A stretch of DNA of 64,000 nt from Halicephalobus mephisto. Its lineage: Eukaryota > Nematoda > Chromadorea > Rhabditida > Panagrolaimidae. Position numbers and translations under genes: made by a program. Location of the stretch: assembly GCA_009193035.1 (NCBI GenBank), contig SWDT01000078.1, positions 1 to 64,000 on the forward strand, in the 5' to 3' direction. The notes under the pieces were generated by a model. The model did not search any database. It saw nothing but the letters and a program-made list of their open reading frames with translations, and had not been told where the DNA came from. Shown here piece after piece: positions 10,790 through 21,252 of the stretch (position 1 is the first letter of the stretch; every line of letters starts with the position of its first letter).

Positions 10790-11250
10790 CGCGGATCAGA
10801 TTTTTGAAGAGAAAACTGTCCAATTAACCAGGTTTTCCATTTTAAAGACATTTATAAATTTGCCATCTTTTCCAAACAAATAACCTCAAAAGAAAACAGA
10901 TTTGTCGAAATTTTTATAACAAATGTACAATGACAGTTAAACATCGGAAAATCTAGGCCGGATGCTCAAAACTGTCCAACTTTCTTTCTTACAGAGAAAA
11001 TTAAAACTTTACCATTTTTTCTAAATAAACAATCTCACTAGATGAACAAATCTGTCAAATTACAGCGGAATAAGGACAATCAAACAGCGACAAATTGAAA
11101 GCCGAAAAACGCGGGCCGGATTCTCGACAAGAAAACTGGCCACTTGACCAGCTTTCTTGTTTCTGAAAAGAAGTTGTGATTTTACCAGTTTTTCCAAATA
11201 AATGATTTCACCAGATGAACAAATCTGTCGCCAAATCCGAAAATTCGCGG
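10790..11250. repeat. Three diverged tandem copies in the spat-1/taf-8 intergenic region
   Basis: Each unit holds an AACGCGGxyCxGATT block, then an AGAAAACTGxCCA block, then a TTTTyCAAAyAAAT...AACAxATyTGTC block. Copies lie at about 10790-10990, 10975-11100 and 11100-11250, and the second has lost its first part. The third copy contains the taf-8 start codon (ATGATTTCACCAGATGAACA at 11202). The duplication has therefore multiplied the promoter and 5' end of the gene. Confidence 0.75.
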
Positions 11251-12684
11251 TTTACCTGGTCAAGGAAGCGGGATTTGAGGAAAGTGAGGTCGGTGCTCTG
11301 GAGGATTTGACCGAGATTATTATCGGACGTAAGTTAATTTAAATTAATTTAAATTATTTAATTATTTTAGGCATTGCAAGTATCGTGGAAGAAAGCACGG
11401 AACTCGCTCATTTGGCCGGAAGAAACGGATTTAATCTGCTGGACGTGCTGAATTGTCTCCAGTTTGTCGTCCCCGGTTACAGTATTGACGAACTTCTGAG
11501 ATTCATGGACAGATACCGAGGACCTCAATTCCTCCAGCGTTCTGTACACAAGGACCCCAAACCCCACGAACCCCAACAGCTGAGGATCGGAGAAGAGAAA
11601 GTCATGCCGAGCTATATTCCTTCGTTTTTGCCCAAATTCCCGAACCCGCACACTTATATCAGGACAGAAGTGAGTGTTTCATATATCAATTTTCGGTTTT
11701 ACACGTTTTTAAACCTTTTGTACTACTTTTTGATTCATAATTTCCTCTAAAAATCCAACTTTAGGTGACCAACGATGTCGAGATGTCCTATCATCGTGCT
11801 AGACAACTTCTGGCGTCGAACAAAAGAAACGGCGAAAATTCCCTCATCCGATATGCTTTGAATATCCACAAAAGTTACTGTATTTTCCACGAACAGTACG
11901 AGAAGGCCCTCGCGAAGACAAGGTCCGAAATCGACAAGCTCGAGGCCGAACGGCAAGCAAAAAAGAAAAGATACGACGAAGATTTCGTTGTTGATTTCGA
12001 AATCCCCGAGACAGTGCAAAGTCTCATTTTCAAGGAAATCCCGGAACAATTTTTCAGTAAGTTTTAAATAAGCAAGGAAATCTGATTTCGATGGGGTACA
12101 TGAGTGAAGGTTGTGATTTTTAGGTATTTATTAATACTTTGATATATGAGTCTTGATCTTGGAGGGTAGATAGAGGGTTTATGCCTTATGTATCCTGATC
12201 CAGAAGTTCCTAGATCTAAGAGGAGTATAATTCTAAAACAATGATTACGAAACAAACACTCAAAACTGAAATCTTAGGCCACTTTCTAAAAACTTTAGAA
12301 ATCCGTGTCTAAACTATTTCGTAAAAATGCTTATAATTTTTATAATATGCTGTTAATTATAAAACAATCATTGCTCAAAACTGAAATCTTAGGCCACTTT
12401 CTAAGAACTTCTAGAAATCCATGACCATTCAATTTCATAATAACATTAATTTCTACTTTTTACAATAATTTTTTATTTCAGTTCTGAAACCACTTCCTGT
12501 AGAGGACCCTACTCTGTTAGCCATTGTTGGAGACGATCAGGAAGAGGACGAACCTAAGAAATCCCAAGAAGAATCCGAAGGCAAACCAACTCAAGAAGAA
12601 GAACCCTCTGAGGAACTCCAGGACTCCAAACTCAGCGATACTCAAGAAGACGAACTCATCCTCTCCGATTCCGATAATGACTAA
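11202..12684 (+). CDS. taf-8: TFIID subunit TAF8
   Basis: TAF8 is a histone-fold subunit of the general transcription factor TFIID and pairs with TAF10. Exons are 11202-11328, 11371-11669, 11765-12056 and 12482-12684, giving 306 aa. The histone fold covers about residues 5-95 (KEAGFEESEVGALEDLTEII, then STELAHLAGRNGFNLLDVLN). It is followed by the family's Pro-rich signature IPSFLPKFPNPHTYIRTE (about 125-142), which in human TAF8 precedes the TAF2/TAF10 contact region. A helical Arg/Lys/Glu-rich stretch follows (about 145-240), then an acidic Glu/Asp/Ser tail ending in LSDSDND. The start codon lies inside the third of three repeated 5' units. Intron 3 holds one arm of the inverted duplication shared with spat-1. 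Confidence 0.93.
12083..12362. repeat. Inverted duplication, arm 2 (taf-8 intron 3)
   Basis: This is the reverse complement of the spat-1 intron segment 10022-10320. A short partial third copy, AAACAATCATTGCTCAAAAC and onward, follows at about 12363-12430 in the same orientation as arm 2. Confidence 0.9.
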
Positions 12685-12771
12685 AATATAACCTCGGAAA
12701 TTTCTTTACGGGTAAACTTTTGGAGACATTTATAAATACATTTCAAACTAAAACTCAACAAAACAATCGGA

Positions 12772-14045
12772 TCAAGCTTTCTTGAACACCACTCCAGTTG
12801 AAGTCACTCCTTGTTTCCCTCCAAACATTAATGCATTTGTGGCCGGAATTTCCGAATCCAATTTGAGGTCATCTCCTTCAAACAATTCTTGCAATTCTTC
12901 TTTCGTAAAATTACATGAAAAAATAACAAAGTACCTCGTAACAAGGTCATCTTCTTCTTCATGAAGTTCAAAAAAATCCATAATTGATCTTCTATAATTT
13001 TTCAATCTTCCATCTCTATTTCCAGCCAGACTTATCGCATCCCATGTTCCTTTATCCAAAACAACCTAAAAAAAATTAAATTTTAAAAACATTTTTAAAA
13101 ATATCTCACTTGAAATTTCCTACACAATTCTGGATCTGTTTTATCCGCAATCAAATCAGCAACTTTAAATTCTATTTTCGGTGATGCTTCTGCTTCTTCT
13201 GCTTTTGCTGCTTTTCTTGCCAATTCTACTGCTTCTTCACAGTAATCAATACCAGTCAAATTATAAAAGCCTTTTTGTCTCAATTTTCTCAAAACAGATC
13301 CATTTCCTGTTCCAATATCCAAAATACGTGCATTTTTGGGTACTTTATCCGAAACAAATCGAAGCATTCTATTTTCAGCTGATCTTCCAAACCAAATCTC
13401 TCCTTCGTCCCCATTTTCATCAAAATTCATTAGTTCATTACTGTAGTGAGATTCCCAACTAAAAAATTTAATTTAATTTCATATTTTTAACCATAAATAA
13501 AATCTGAAAACAAACTCGCATACATTTCCAAAAATAGCAATCCAATTAAGCCTACAGCTGAAAAAATTTTAGCTCAAAAACGAAAATTGTACTAAATGAG
13601 CACGTTTCCAAGTAAATAAAAATTTATAAAAATGAGCAATTAGTCAACTTCCCCTAAGGCAATAGAAATGGATATCTGGCTAGAAATTCCAAATTTTAAT
13701 TCAAGCACATGTTCAAAAACAAAAAATCCAAAAATGTAACTTAAAAAATTTCAAAATTACATTTTTCTACGAAAATTTTAAATTTAAAAAAATTGGAATT
13801 TTTATTTTAAAAATCTTTCAATTTCTAAATTTCTTTGAAAAATTAAAAATATTTTTAACTTAAAAAATTCCAAACATTTGCAATTTCTTATTTAAAAATT
13901 CCAAAAATAAAACTTACTATTCCTTCGTTCCCAATCTAGAATCATGTCTTTCTTCTTCCACCTCCGTCGAATCCAACAGCTCCATCTGCAAAGCCGCTTC
14001 TCTCCAGAATCCCTCATCATAATCAAATTTTTCAAAATATTCCAT
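12772..14045 (-). CDS. eEF1A lysine methyltransferase 2 (METTL10/Efm4 family)
   Basis: This is an S-adenosylmethionine-dependent methyltransferase of the seven-strand class. Human EEF1AKMT2 modifies Lys318 of eEF1A. Exons on the - strand are 14045-13918, 13458-13110 and 13065-12772, giving 256 aa. The family entry motif RLGTKEYWE spans the first intron, followed by GDEGEIWFGR, then motif I ILDIGTGNGSVLRKL, then TGIDYCEEAVELA. LDKGTWDAISL and FVIFSCNFTKEELQELF follow, all in family order. The stretch before LGTKE is longer than usual. The frame stays open upstream to an AG at 14070, and a further possible exon (14176-14132, MLERNFSLPRANGKI) would lengthen the protein to 279 aa. The gene starts within about 50-180 bp of the stop codon of the demethylase gene on the same strand, which suggests co-transcription. 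Confidence 0.9.
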
Positions 14046-14220
14046 CGGAGAGATTAACTCCACCGTATACTATTCAAATCTAAAAATCGTTTTTCTTTAT
14101 TAAAAACCATAATTAAAAACAAAAAAATTACAATTTTCCCATTCGCACGTGGCAGTGAAAAATTACGTTCCAACATAATCTAATTCATCAAAACGAAAAT
14201 CAAAAATGTACATACACAAT

Positions 14221-17065
14221 TTACCTGATTTTCAATTTTTTTGCCAGTCTTTGTTTCGGTGTTGCATATCCCTTCTTGACCGTTTTCGCAACAGGCGGAG
14301 CTTCTGTTCCCTTAGACTCCTCCTTCTTTGGATTTTTTTTCTTCTTTTTTACTTCAGGAAAAACATAATCATCATCATCAGAGCATCCAAAAGGTGTGTC
14401 ACCAAGTTTCATAGCATCACGTTCTCCTATCTTTTCTGCTTTCTTCATAGTCTCTAATTCTTCTTTAGTGAATTGATTGTAAAATCCTTTTGATGGTTTA
14501 CTTTCTTCTAAAAAAAGAAAACAAATCCCATTCATATCAAAAAATTAACGACTTACCATGTTGCGAGGTTTCTATGGAAACATTATTATTAGTAACCCAA
14601 GAAGCCGGTTTCAACCTTCTCCCTGATCCATCACCACGAGAACTGAACATATTCGAAACATAATGTGCATCTTTTTTTGACAATTTCCCAGCTTTACTTT
14701 CTTCCTTTGCTCGTTTTCTGTCCATTTTGCTCATGCTCTTACTACAACTACTACTTGGATCATTCGTTCCAAAACCAGTAAGCAAATTCTGCAGTTGAGC
14801 TTCTGAATTATTTCTTGAAATAATTTTTCTCCTCGGAGACGGTGATTTACTTTGACTTTTCGTTTTACTTCTATATGTTCTCAATTCTCTTCCCAATTCA
14901 GCAATCAACCCATAAAAATATTCATGTTCTTCAATTTTCTGTTCCTTATCACGTTGCTTCCAACTCATCAAAGCACCATGAAGAGAATGTAATCCAGTAA
15001 TCAAATGTTCTGGAAGAGTTCTATCTTCATCATTTGCGGCTAAAACAAAAAATACAATAAAAACAACTAAAATATAACCATACCAGCTAATCTCTCAACC
15101 AAAGCCCGACCAGCATACCAATTAGCTAGTTCAAAATTTGGAAACATAAAGTTAATCCCGTATTTAGCTCTTATCTCCAGTTCATAGATTTTAAGCTGCA
15201 TTCTAATATTCAATTCATGAATAAAATTTCCTCCGAAAACTATTGAATCCACGGGAGTATAAACTGCGTGAATCCAACCAGCTGGAATCATTACTGTTTC
15301 TCCTTCGTTAATTTCAACCTAAAAAATTCAAATAAAAACATTCAAAAAACCAGAATCTTACTCTTTTCAATAAATGTCCATTTTCACGTCCCAAAAACAT
15401 TGGCATAAATATTTCCGTTCTTTGAGCATGAAAAGTCCATCGTTCAAAAGCGTCCAAACATTCGTCTTTTGGTTCCAATATGTAGAAAATCTTTTTACCT
15501 TTGAAAACATGATACCATACAGATGATCCTCCAAAATCAATATGGAAATCAGTATAACTTCCTCCCATTCCAAGTAAGCAAAACATAGCTACATCCGGAC
15601 GGAGGTTCTCATGTTCTGGCAGCAGCACTCTGGAATACTCATCATCAAGGTCGTGGGTTCCTTCTATTCTCCAGATTTTATGAACCCAACTCAGACGATA
15701 CATCAATTCCGGGGCCTTGATCAACTGCATCAATCTGAAATACAGTGTTATCGAAAATACAGTATCAAATAACTCACGGAGATTGAGAAAACTCAAAACT
15801 GAGCATATTGTAGAGACGTTCTCTGGGATTCTCTCTCCATTTTTCGAAAAAACTCTTCAACTTCATTTTACAACTCTGTTGCATGTAGACATCAATAGTG
15901 TCGATGCTCTCTTCCACATCGACGATTTTCTCCAAGTCATCAATGTAGAAATCAGCCGGTGGCAAGTTCATTCCGAGGCCTTCTTTATCCAGGATTTTAA
16001 CAGGTGTCTTCCATTCGTCGGACGAGAATTTGAACTTGTTCATAAATTCCGTTCCATTTTGATAGATTGGCATTATGTCAGGAGACGGAGCAGGAATAGA
16101 CATCTCTTTGGCAGCGAAATTAGCGATCCAATGTTTTGTACCAATTTGGACGGGTTTGTCGATTTCATCTTCCTTGTCAAAGTTATATCGAGTGTCGTTG
16201 CATTTGACTTTTACTGAAAAAAAGAGATTAAGATATGGGTATTTGGAGTTAAATCGCTACATAATTTCGAGTATATGTTGGAAAACATAAAATCAAGGGG
16301 GTTATCAGCCAGATTTGACATCTTAATTTAGGAATTAATGGAGAAAATTCATTCGCAAGCGGTTTAAGGGTTTGCTTAGGGGTTTTATGGCACAACCCCG
16401 TCGATAAGTAAACGGGATGCTAAGAAGCATTGAATTCTAGAGATTTATTGAAAATTAGATATCACTGGGCTAATTACTGGAGTGCAGGATTAATTTAAAA
16501 AGATAAATGACTTAAGATAGGATTTAAAAACCTCGAAAATACCTAAAATTACAGTAAAATTAAGTAGCATTAATAATTCTATGCTTGATAACTGCAATCA
16601 CGTAGGAACAACATTGAAATTGATTTTTGGGAATAAAAGTGGGAACTTTCTATGTAATATTAAAAAAGTAAAACTCATATATGAAAAAACTAAAAACTTA
16701 CGCTTTGAAGGTCCATTTTCGATGCTACACTGTGCACAATGAAATCGATCGATAAGGATGGATTGGTATTCTTCGAGATTCACACACTCCAGATGGAACC
16801 AATAATTACAAATGTCGCATCTGATCCAAGGGATACTGCTGTCTTTTTTAGGATCGGATTCGTCGTCACTCGACATGTCGTCTGTAGTCCCTGCTTTCTG
16901 GCATATGTGACATTGATGATCGGCGTCTTCGTCGTCGGATTTCTGTTCGGTTTCGGGGACGTCATTGACAGAAGTCCCCGGTTGGGCTTGTGGAATGGAA
17001 ATTTTGATTTTCACAGGAGGTGGACTCGGAGATGGAGATTCCGACTCAATCGCTTCTTCTTCCAT
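14221..17065 (-). CDS. jmjd-1.2: PHD-JmjC histone demethylase, KDM7/PHF8 type
   Basis: KDM7 enzymes use Fe(II) and 2-oxoglutarate to remove methyl groups from H3K9/H3K27 while their PHD finger reads H3K4me3. Exons on the - strand are 17065-16702, 16213-15778, 15734-15362, 15318-15084, 15039-14557 and 14507-14221, giving 725 aa. The PHD finger is at about residues 50-110 (CHICQ...WIRCDICNYWFHLEC...FHCAQC). The JmjC domain is at about 265-450: TDFHIDFGGSSVWYHVFKGK carries the iron ligands His and Asp (about 331 and 333), and MIPAGWIHAVYTPVDS carries the third His (about 408). All ligands are present, so it should be active. The C-terminal 250 residues are basic and Ser-rich with nuclear-signal-like Lys/Arg runs. 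The N-terminus is shorter than in vertebrate relatives. The gene symbol follows the C. elegans gene that I recall lying near ubc-9. Confidence 0.93.
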
Positions 17066-17237
17066 GACAGAAAACAGAAGTTAAAATGAAGTAACAAAAG
17101 TGAGATCAAAGAAAAACAAAAAAACAAGAAGTCTTCGAAAAAGCACGCAACCAAAGCGAGCCAAATTGCCGCGGTTCAGAACACAACGCCAAGCTTATTT
17201 TTTGCTTGTTCGATTTAAAGTCGATTTTTTAGTAATT
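17066..17237. promoter_or_regulatory. Start of the intergenic region between the demethylase and ubc-9
   Basis: The two genes are divergent and about 1 kb apart. The first 170 bp next to the demethylase start is relatively GC-rich (GCCAAATTGCCGCGGTTCAG at about 17160) and is the likely demethylase promoter. No TATA box is evident. Confidence 0.35.
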
Positions 17238-18068
17238 TTTTGAATCTCTTCGCGCGATGATGAAATCCCCCCTCCTACCGTATCTTCTCCTGTTCCTTCC
17301 CAATTTCCTTTACCCTACATTACTGATGTTCGTTTATGCTTTGTGTAAAGTAATAATTCGTTTTTGAAAATCATTCGAAAATTTCCAGATTTCTTCGTTT
17401 TTTTATATCAATTTTCTCCTGATTAAATTACCGTAGTTTTCTTTATATATGATTATTAATGTCTTTCTCCATGATTTCGACAATGTTCGGGTTGTATTTG
17501 TTTCGATTTGATATATGAATTTTTAGAATCTACGCAATAATGAATTTTTCCCTCTCTCTTTCTGCTTTTCTTGATCCTTTTAATTCTAGATCAAGAAACT
17601 ATACATTCTTTTTGTAAGATAATAATTGATTTTCGGAAGTTATTTGAAAGTTTTATCATTTTTCTAATTTCTTTTATTAAATTTTTGTCCTCGGTAAAAT
17701 TATTATTAAAGTTTTTTATATAATTGATTTCCCTTTTTTCATAGTTTAGACATCATTTTTATCGTGTTTGTTTCGATTTGATATATGGATTTTTAGGATT
17801 TGTTCTCGCGATAATGAGTTTCTATTTCATCTTTCTTTTTTCTCTTCAGTTCTATTTACACTACCTTAAGGAACTATTTATTCCTTCCGCGAAGTAGTAA
17901 ACATTTCTTAAAAACAAATTAAAAAACTCTCCTCACCTATTCCACTTCTAATTTTTATATAGATTTTTTTCTTGATTATATTACCATAACTATCCGTCTG
18001 AGTCGCTACTAGTTCCTTTTTTGTGATTTAGATATTGTTTTCACCGTGGTTATTTCGATTTGATATAT
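17238..18068. repeat. Three degenerate tandem units of about 275 bp upstream of ubc-9
   Basis: The units are about 17238-17518, 17519-17788 and 17789-18068. Each opens with a CGCrATrATGA-like motif, runs through pyrimidine-rich sequence and an AGTAATAAwt block, and closes with an almost invariant TTTCGATTTGATATATGrAT. The final unit ends 27 bp before the ubc-9 start codon, so the promoter or 5' UTR of ubc-9 has been copied. Confidence 0.85.
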
Positions 18069-18095
18069 GAAAATTCACTTTTACTTTCAGTTAAA

Positions 18096-18692
18096 ATGTC
18101 AGGCATTGCAGCTGGAAGACTTACAGAAGAACGTAAAGCTTGGCGCAAAGACCATCCATTTGGTTTCATCGCCAGGCCTATCAAGAATCCTGATGGCTCG
18201 ATGAATCTGTTTACATGGGATTGCGCTATTCCTGGCAAAAAGGGCACCATGTGGGAAGGCGGTCTTTTCAGAGTACGTTTTAACTTTATTGACACCTTAG
18301 TTCAGTCAAGTTTCAGGTGAAACTTCTTTTCAAAGATGACTATCCATCGACTCCTCCTAAATGTAAGTTTGAACCACCGTTGTTCCATCCGAACGTATAT
18401 CCTTCCGGAACCATTTGTCTAAGTCTTCTGGATGAAAACAAGGACTGGAAGCCCAGCATCAGTGTGAAACAGTTACTTATTGGAATTCAAGAACTTTTAA
18501 ACAACCCAAATCCTGATGATCCTGCCCAAGCTGAAGCGTATCAAATTTATATCCAAGACAAGTAAGTTTTTACTGGTTTTTGATTGCTGTATGTTTATGT
18601 ATGAGCTTTCTAGACCAGAATATGAGAAGCGAGTCCGTCGTCAAGCTATGCAATTCTCCGAAGACATCGTATTGAAGCAGATGGGTCTTTAA
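18096..18692 (+). CDS. ubc-9: SUMO-conjugating enzyme UBC9
   Basis: UBC9 is the single E2 that takes SUMO from the E1 and passes it to target lysines, mainly in the nucleus. Exons are 18096-18272, 18317-18561 and 18614-18692, giving 166 aa, which I recall as the C. elegans UBC-9 length. The UBC fold is complete: [19 protein letters not shown], then [20 protein letters not shown], then the HPN motif and active-site Cys in [15 protein letters not shown] (Cys at about residue 93). The C-terminus is [20 protein letters not shown]. The basic N-terminal region that binds SUMO is intact. A TTTCAG at 18085-18090, five bases before the ATG, is a likely trans-splice acceptor. Introns are 44 and 52 bp. 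Confidence 0.98.
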
Positions 18693-19904
18693 TCCGGATA
18701 ACTTCTCAACTGCTATCTTTCCGTTTCCTGTGAAAACAAATATGATCGGTTCAAGGTTGAAAGTAGCAGGTCATTCCGTTATTGTTCTTGTTAGTTGTGA
18801 CAACCGTTTTATTATTGTGGAAGCAATGTACAATGTCATTTAAATGATTCAAAAAATCTACGGTACTCAAGCATTGGAATTTTTTTACTTGGGGGTTTGA
18901 GTAGTATCATAAGTAACTTTTGTCAAACAGTAGAGGCAGTAGAATGGAGATTGGACTTGGTGGTTTTATGTTTTTGTAGTTTGGACGTAATTATTTCTTC
19001 TAAAATGTCTGGAAAGCGAGGAGTCAAGAACACAAACTAGAATAATCATGAGTCAGAAAATTGAAAATAAATTTTCTCCTCCTACTTTTTCGAATTTTTT
19101 CTCGTTGGAATTTTTAAAGTAGAATTTTGGTTTTTAAATTTAGATTTTTTAAGTTTTAAAAAAATAAAATTTTTCAAATTTTTTAATTTTTTAAGAGATT
19201 AAAATTCTTGAAATTTTTAAAAAATAAAATTTTCTATTTTTTTAAAAATAAAATTCAAAATTTTTTAAAAATAAAATTTTCCACTTTTTGATTTTTTAGT
19301 TTTTTTTTCAATTTTTTAAATTAAAAAAAAATTAGTTTTTATTTTTTTTTAAATAGAAATTAGTTTAAAAAAAATTAGTTTTTATTTTTTTTTTAAATAG
19401 AAATTAATTTTAAAAAAATTAGTTTTTATTTTTTAAAATAAAACTTTCCACTTTTTTTAATTAAAAAAATTTTTTTTTAGTTTTCTTTAATTTTAAATAA
19501 AAATTAATTTTTTTTTCAAATTTTAAATAGAAACTAATTTTTTAAAACAGAAACTATAATTTCTGTGGTTTTTTTTACTTTTTAGGATGATAAGATCCTG
19601 TTTGCTACTTACGTCATTATTCCGTGATTGCAAGTTTATCCAATATTCAGAAAATGGACATGTTCGAATTTTGGACTTTTTTTTGGAAGTTATTTGGCGG
19701 GAAAAAAATCCGAAAAACGCGGACTTCGAAAAATGAACGCGTTTGGTCCCTATTTGCTGCTTAAAAGTTGATCGATCGTTGGTCGATTGAACTTCGAATT
19801 ACAGACGCTGTTTTCTTGTACATTTCAATTGTGATACAATTCAAAAGAAATTTCGTGATTTTAAAACTGTTTTTCGTGTTTTTTAAATTTAAAAAAAATG
19901 TTAA

Positions 19905-20235
19905 TGATTTTTAAAAATTTCATATATATTTTGATCGTTTTTTATAGTTTTAAAATTTTATATTGTGATGATTTTTGAAAATTTCATATATATCTTAATG
20001 ATTTTTTATAGTTTTAAAATTTTATATTTTGATGATTTTTAAAAATTTCATATATATTTTGATCGTTTTTTATAGTTTTAAAATTTTATATTGTGATGAT
20101 TTTTGAAAATTTCATATATATCTTAATGATTTTTTATAGTTTTAAAATTTTATATTTTGATGATTTTTGAAAATTTCATATATATCTTAATGATTTTTTT
20201 TAGTTTTAAAATTTTATATTTTGATGATTTTTAGA
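19905..20235. repeat. ~64-bp tandem repeat, about five copies
   Basis: The unit contains TTTTTTATAGTTTTAAAATT followed by TTATATTGTGATGATTTTTG and AAAATTTCATATATATCTTA. Copies alternate slightly (TTGATCG against TAATGA joins), hinting at a higher-order pair. Confidence 0.95.
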
Positions 20236-20454
20236 AAGATTGTTAAGGATCATTTTTTACATTTTTAAAAATTTATGGTTATGTCTAGAAATTTTTAAGG
20301 ATTTGTTAATGCTAATTTCAGTGTTTTTTAAATTTACGATAATTTTTAATTTTTCTTCGAAAATTGTTTATTTTAAGAAAATTTATGGATATTTTTAATT
20401 TTTAAAAATTGATTATTACATTCGTGAGATTTGTGAATTATTATTTTTGTGTTT

Positions 20455-20652
20455 TTTGAAGATTAATAATTTCTTACGTTATTTTAAATATTTTTAAAGA
20501 TTAATAATTTTTTAGGTTATTTTAAATATTTTTAAAGATTAGTAATTTTTTAGATTATTTTAAATATTTTTAAAGATTAGTAATTTTTTAGGTTATTTTA
20601 AATATTTTTAAAGATTAGTAATTTTTTAGGTTATTTTAAATATTTTTAAAGA
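20455..20652. repeat. ~38-bp tandem repeat, about five copies
   Basis: The unit GATTAGTAATTTTTTAGG plus TTATTTTAAATATTTTTAAA repeats directly up to the start codon of the thioredoxin-like gene. The last unit ends only about four bases before the ATG. Confidence 0.9.
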
Positions 20653-20655
20653 AGC

Positions 20656-21147
20656 ATGTCTCTCTGGGATGGTGTCGAAATCGTCGATCACGAAGGCAAA
20701 AAACACAATGCGGCGGAAGTTTTGAAAGACAAAGTTGTGGCTTTGTACTTTTCTGCAGGTAAATTTTTTATTTAAAAAATTTTAAATTTAATATTTATTT
20801 TAGGTTGGTGTGGTCCTTGTCGTGCTTTTACGCCGAAATTAAAACGATTTTACGAAAGTTTGAAAAAAACCGGAAAAAATTTCGAAGTTGTTTGGATTTC
20901 TCGTGATCGTGAAGCGGAAGATCTTCTAGAATATTACAACGATCATCACGGACCCTGGTATTATCTCGAATTTGGAAATCCTTTGATCAACGAATGGCTG
21001 ACGAAATACGAGGTCAAAACAATTCCGGCTTTCAAAGTCGTCAATTGGGAAGGCAAAACTGTGGCCAACAACGCCCGTTCTGAAGTCGTAGATCGCGGTC
21101 TAGACGAACCCGAAGAACTCTTCGAAGAATGGTGTGCTTTTATGTGA
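20656..21147 (+). CDS. Thioredoxin-like (tryparedoxin/nucleoredoxin type) protein
   Basis: Exons are 20656-20758 and 20804-21147, giving 148 aa. The intron falls just before the redox motif GWCGPCRAFTPKLKRFYESL (WCGPC at about residues 36-40), so both active cysteines are present. The following FEVVWISRDREAEDLLEYYN and the cis-Pro region KTIPAFKVVNW fit the tryparedoxin/nucleoredoxin-like branch rather than classical thioredoxin. No signal peptide is seen, so it should act in cytosol or nucleus as a disulfide reductase. A tandem repeat runs to within a few bases of the ATG, so the 5' UTR is very AT-rich. It is convergent with the dynein light chain gene, stop to stop about 105 bp. Confidence 0.93.
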
Positions 21148-21252
21148 ATTTCATCTATGATGAATAATTCGTATTTTTTTATCGAATTTTGGGTGATTTT
21201 TTATTTGGAGACTTTTGTCTTCTGTAAATTGGTGAATTATAAATTTTTTGTT

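Larger units (their letters stand above)
18693..20655. other. Long AT-rich intergenic region with tandem repeats
   Basis: The ubc-9 3' flank runs to about 19070 (AATAAA near 19064). From 19080 to 19560 there is simple poly(A)/poly(T)-rich sequence with loose repeats of AAATTAGTTTTTATTTTTTT. A less AT-rich island lies at about 19560-19830 and contains TTTGGCGGGAAA (19693-19704), which resembles an E2F site. Two tandem arrays follow and are listed separately. No gene is seen. Confidence 0.6.
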
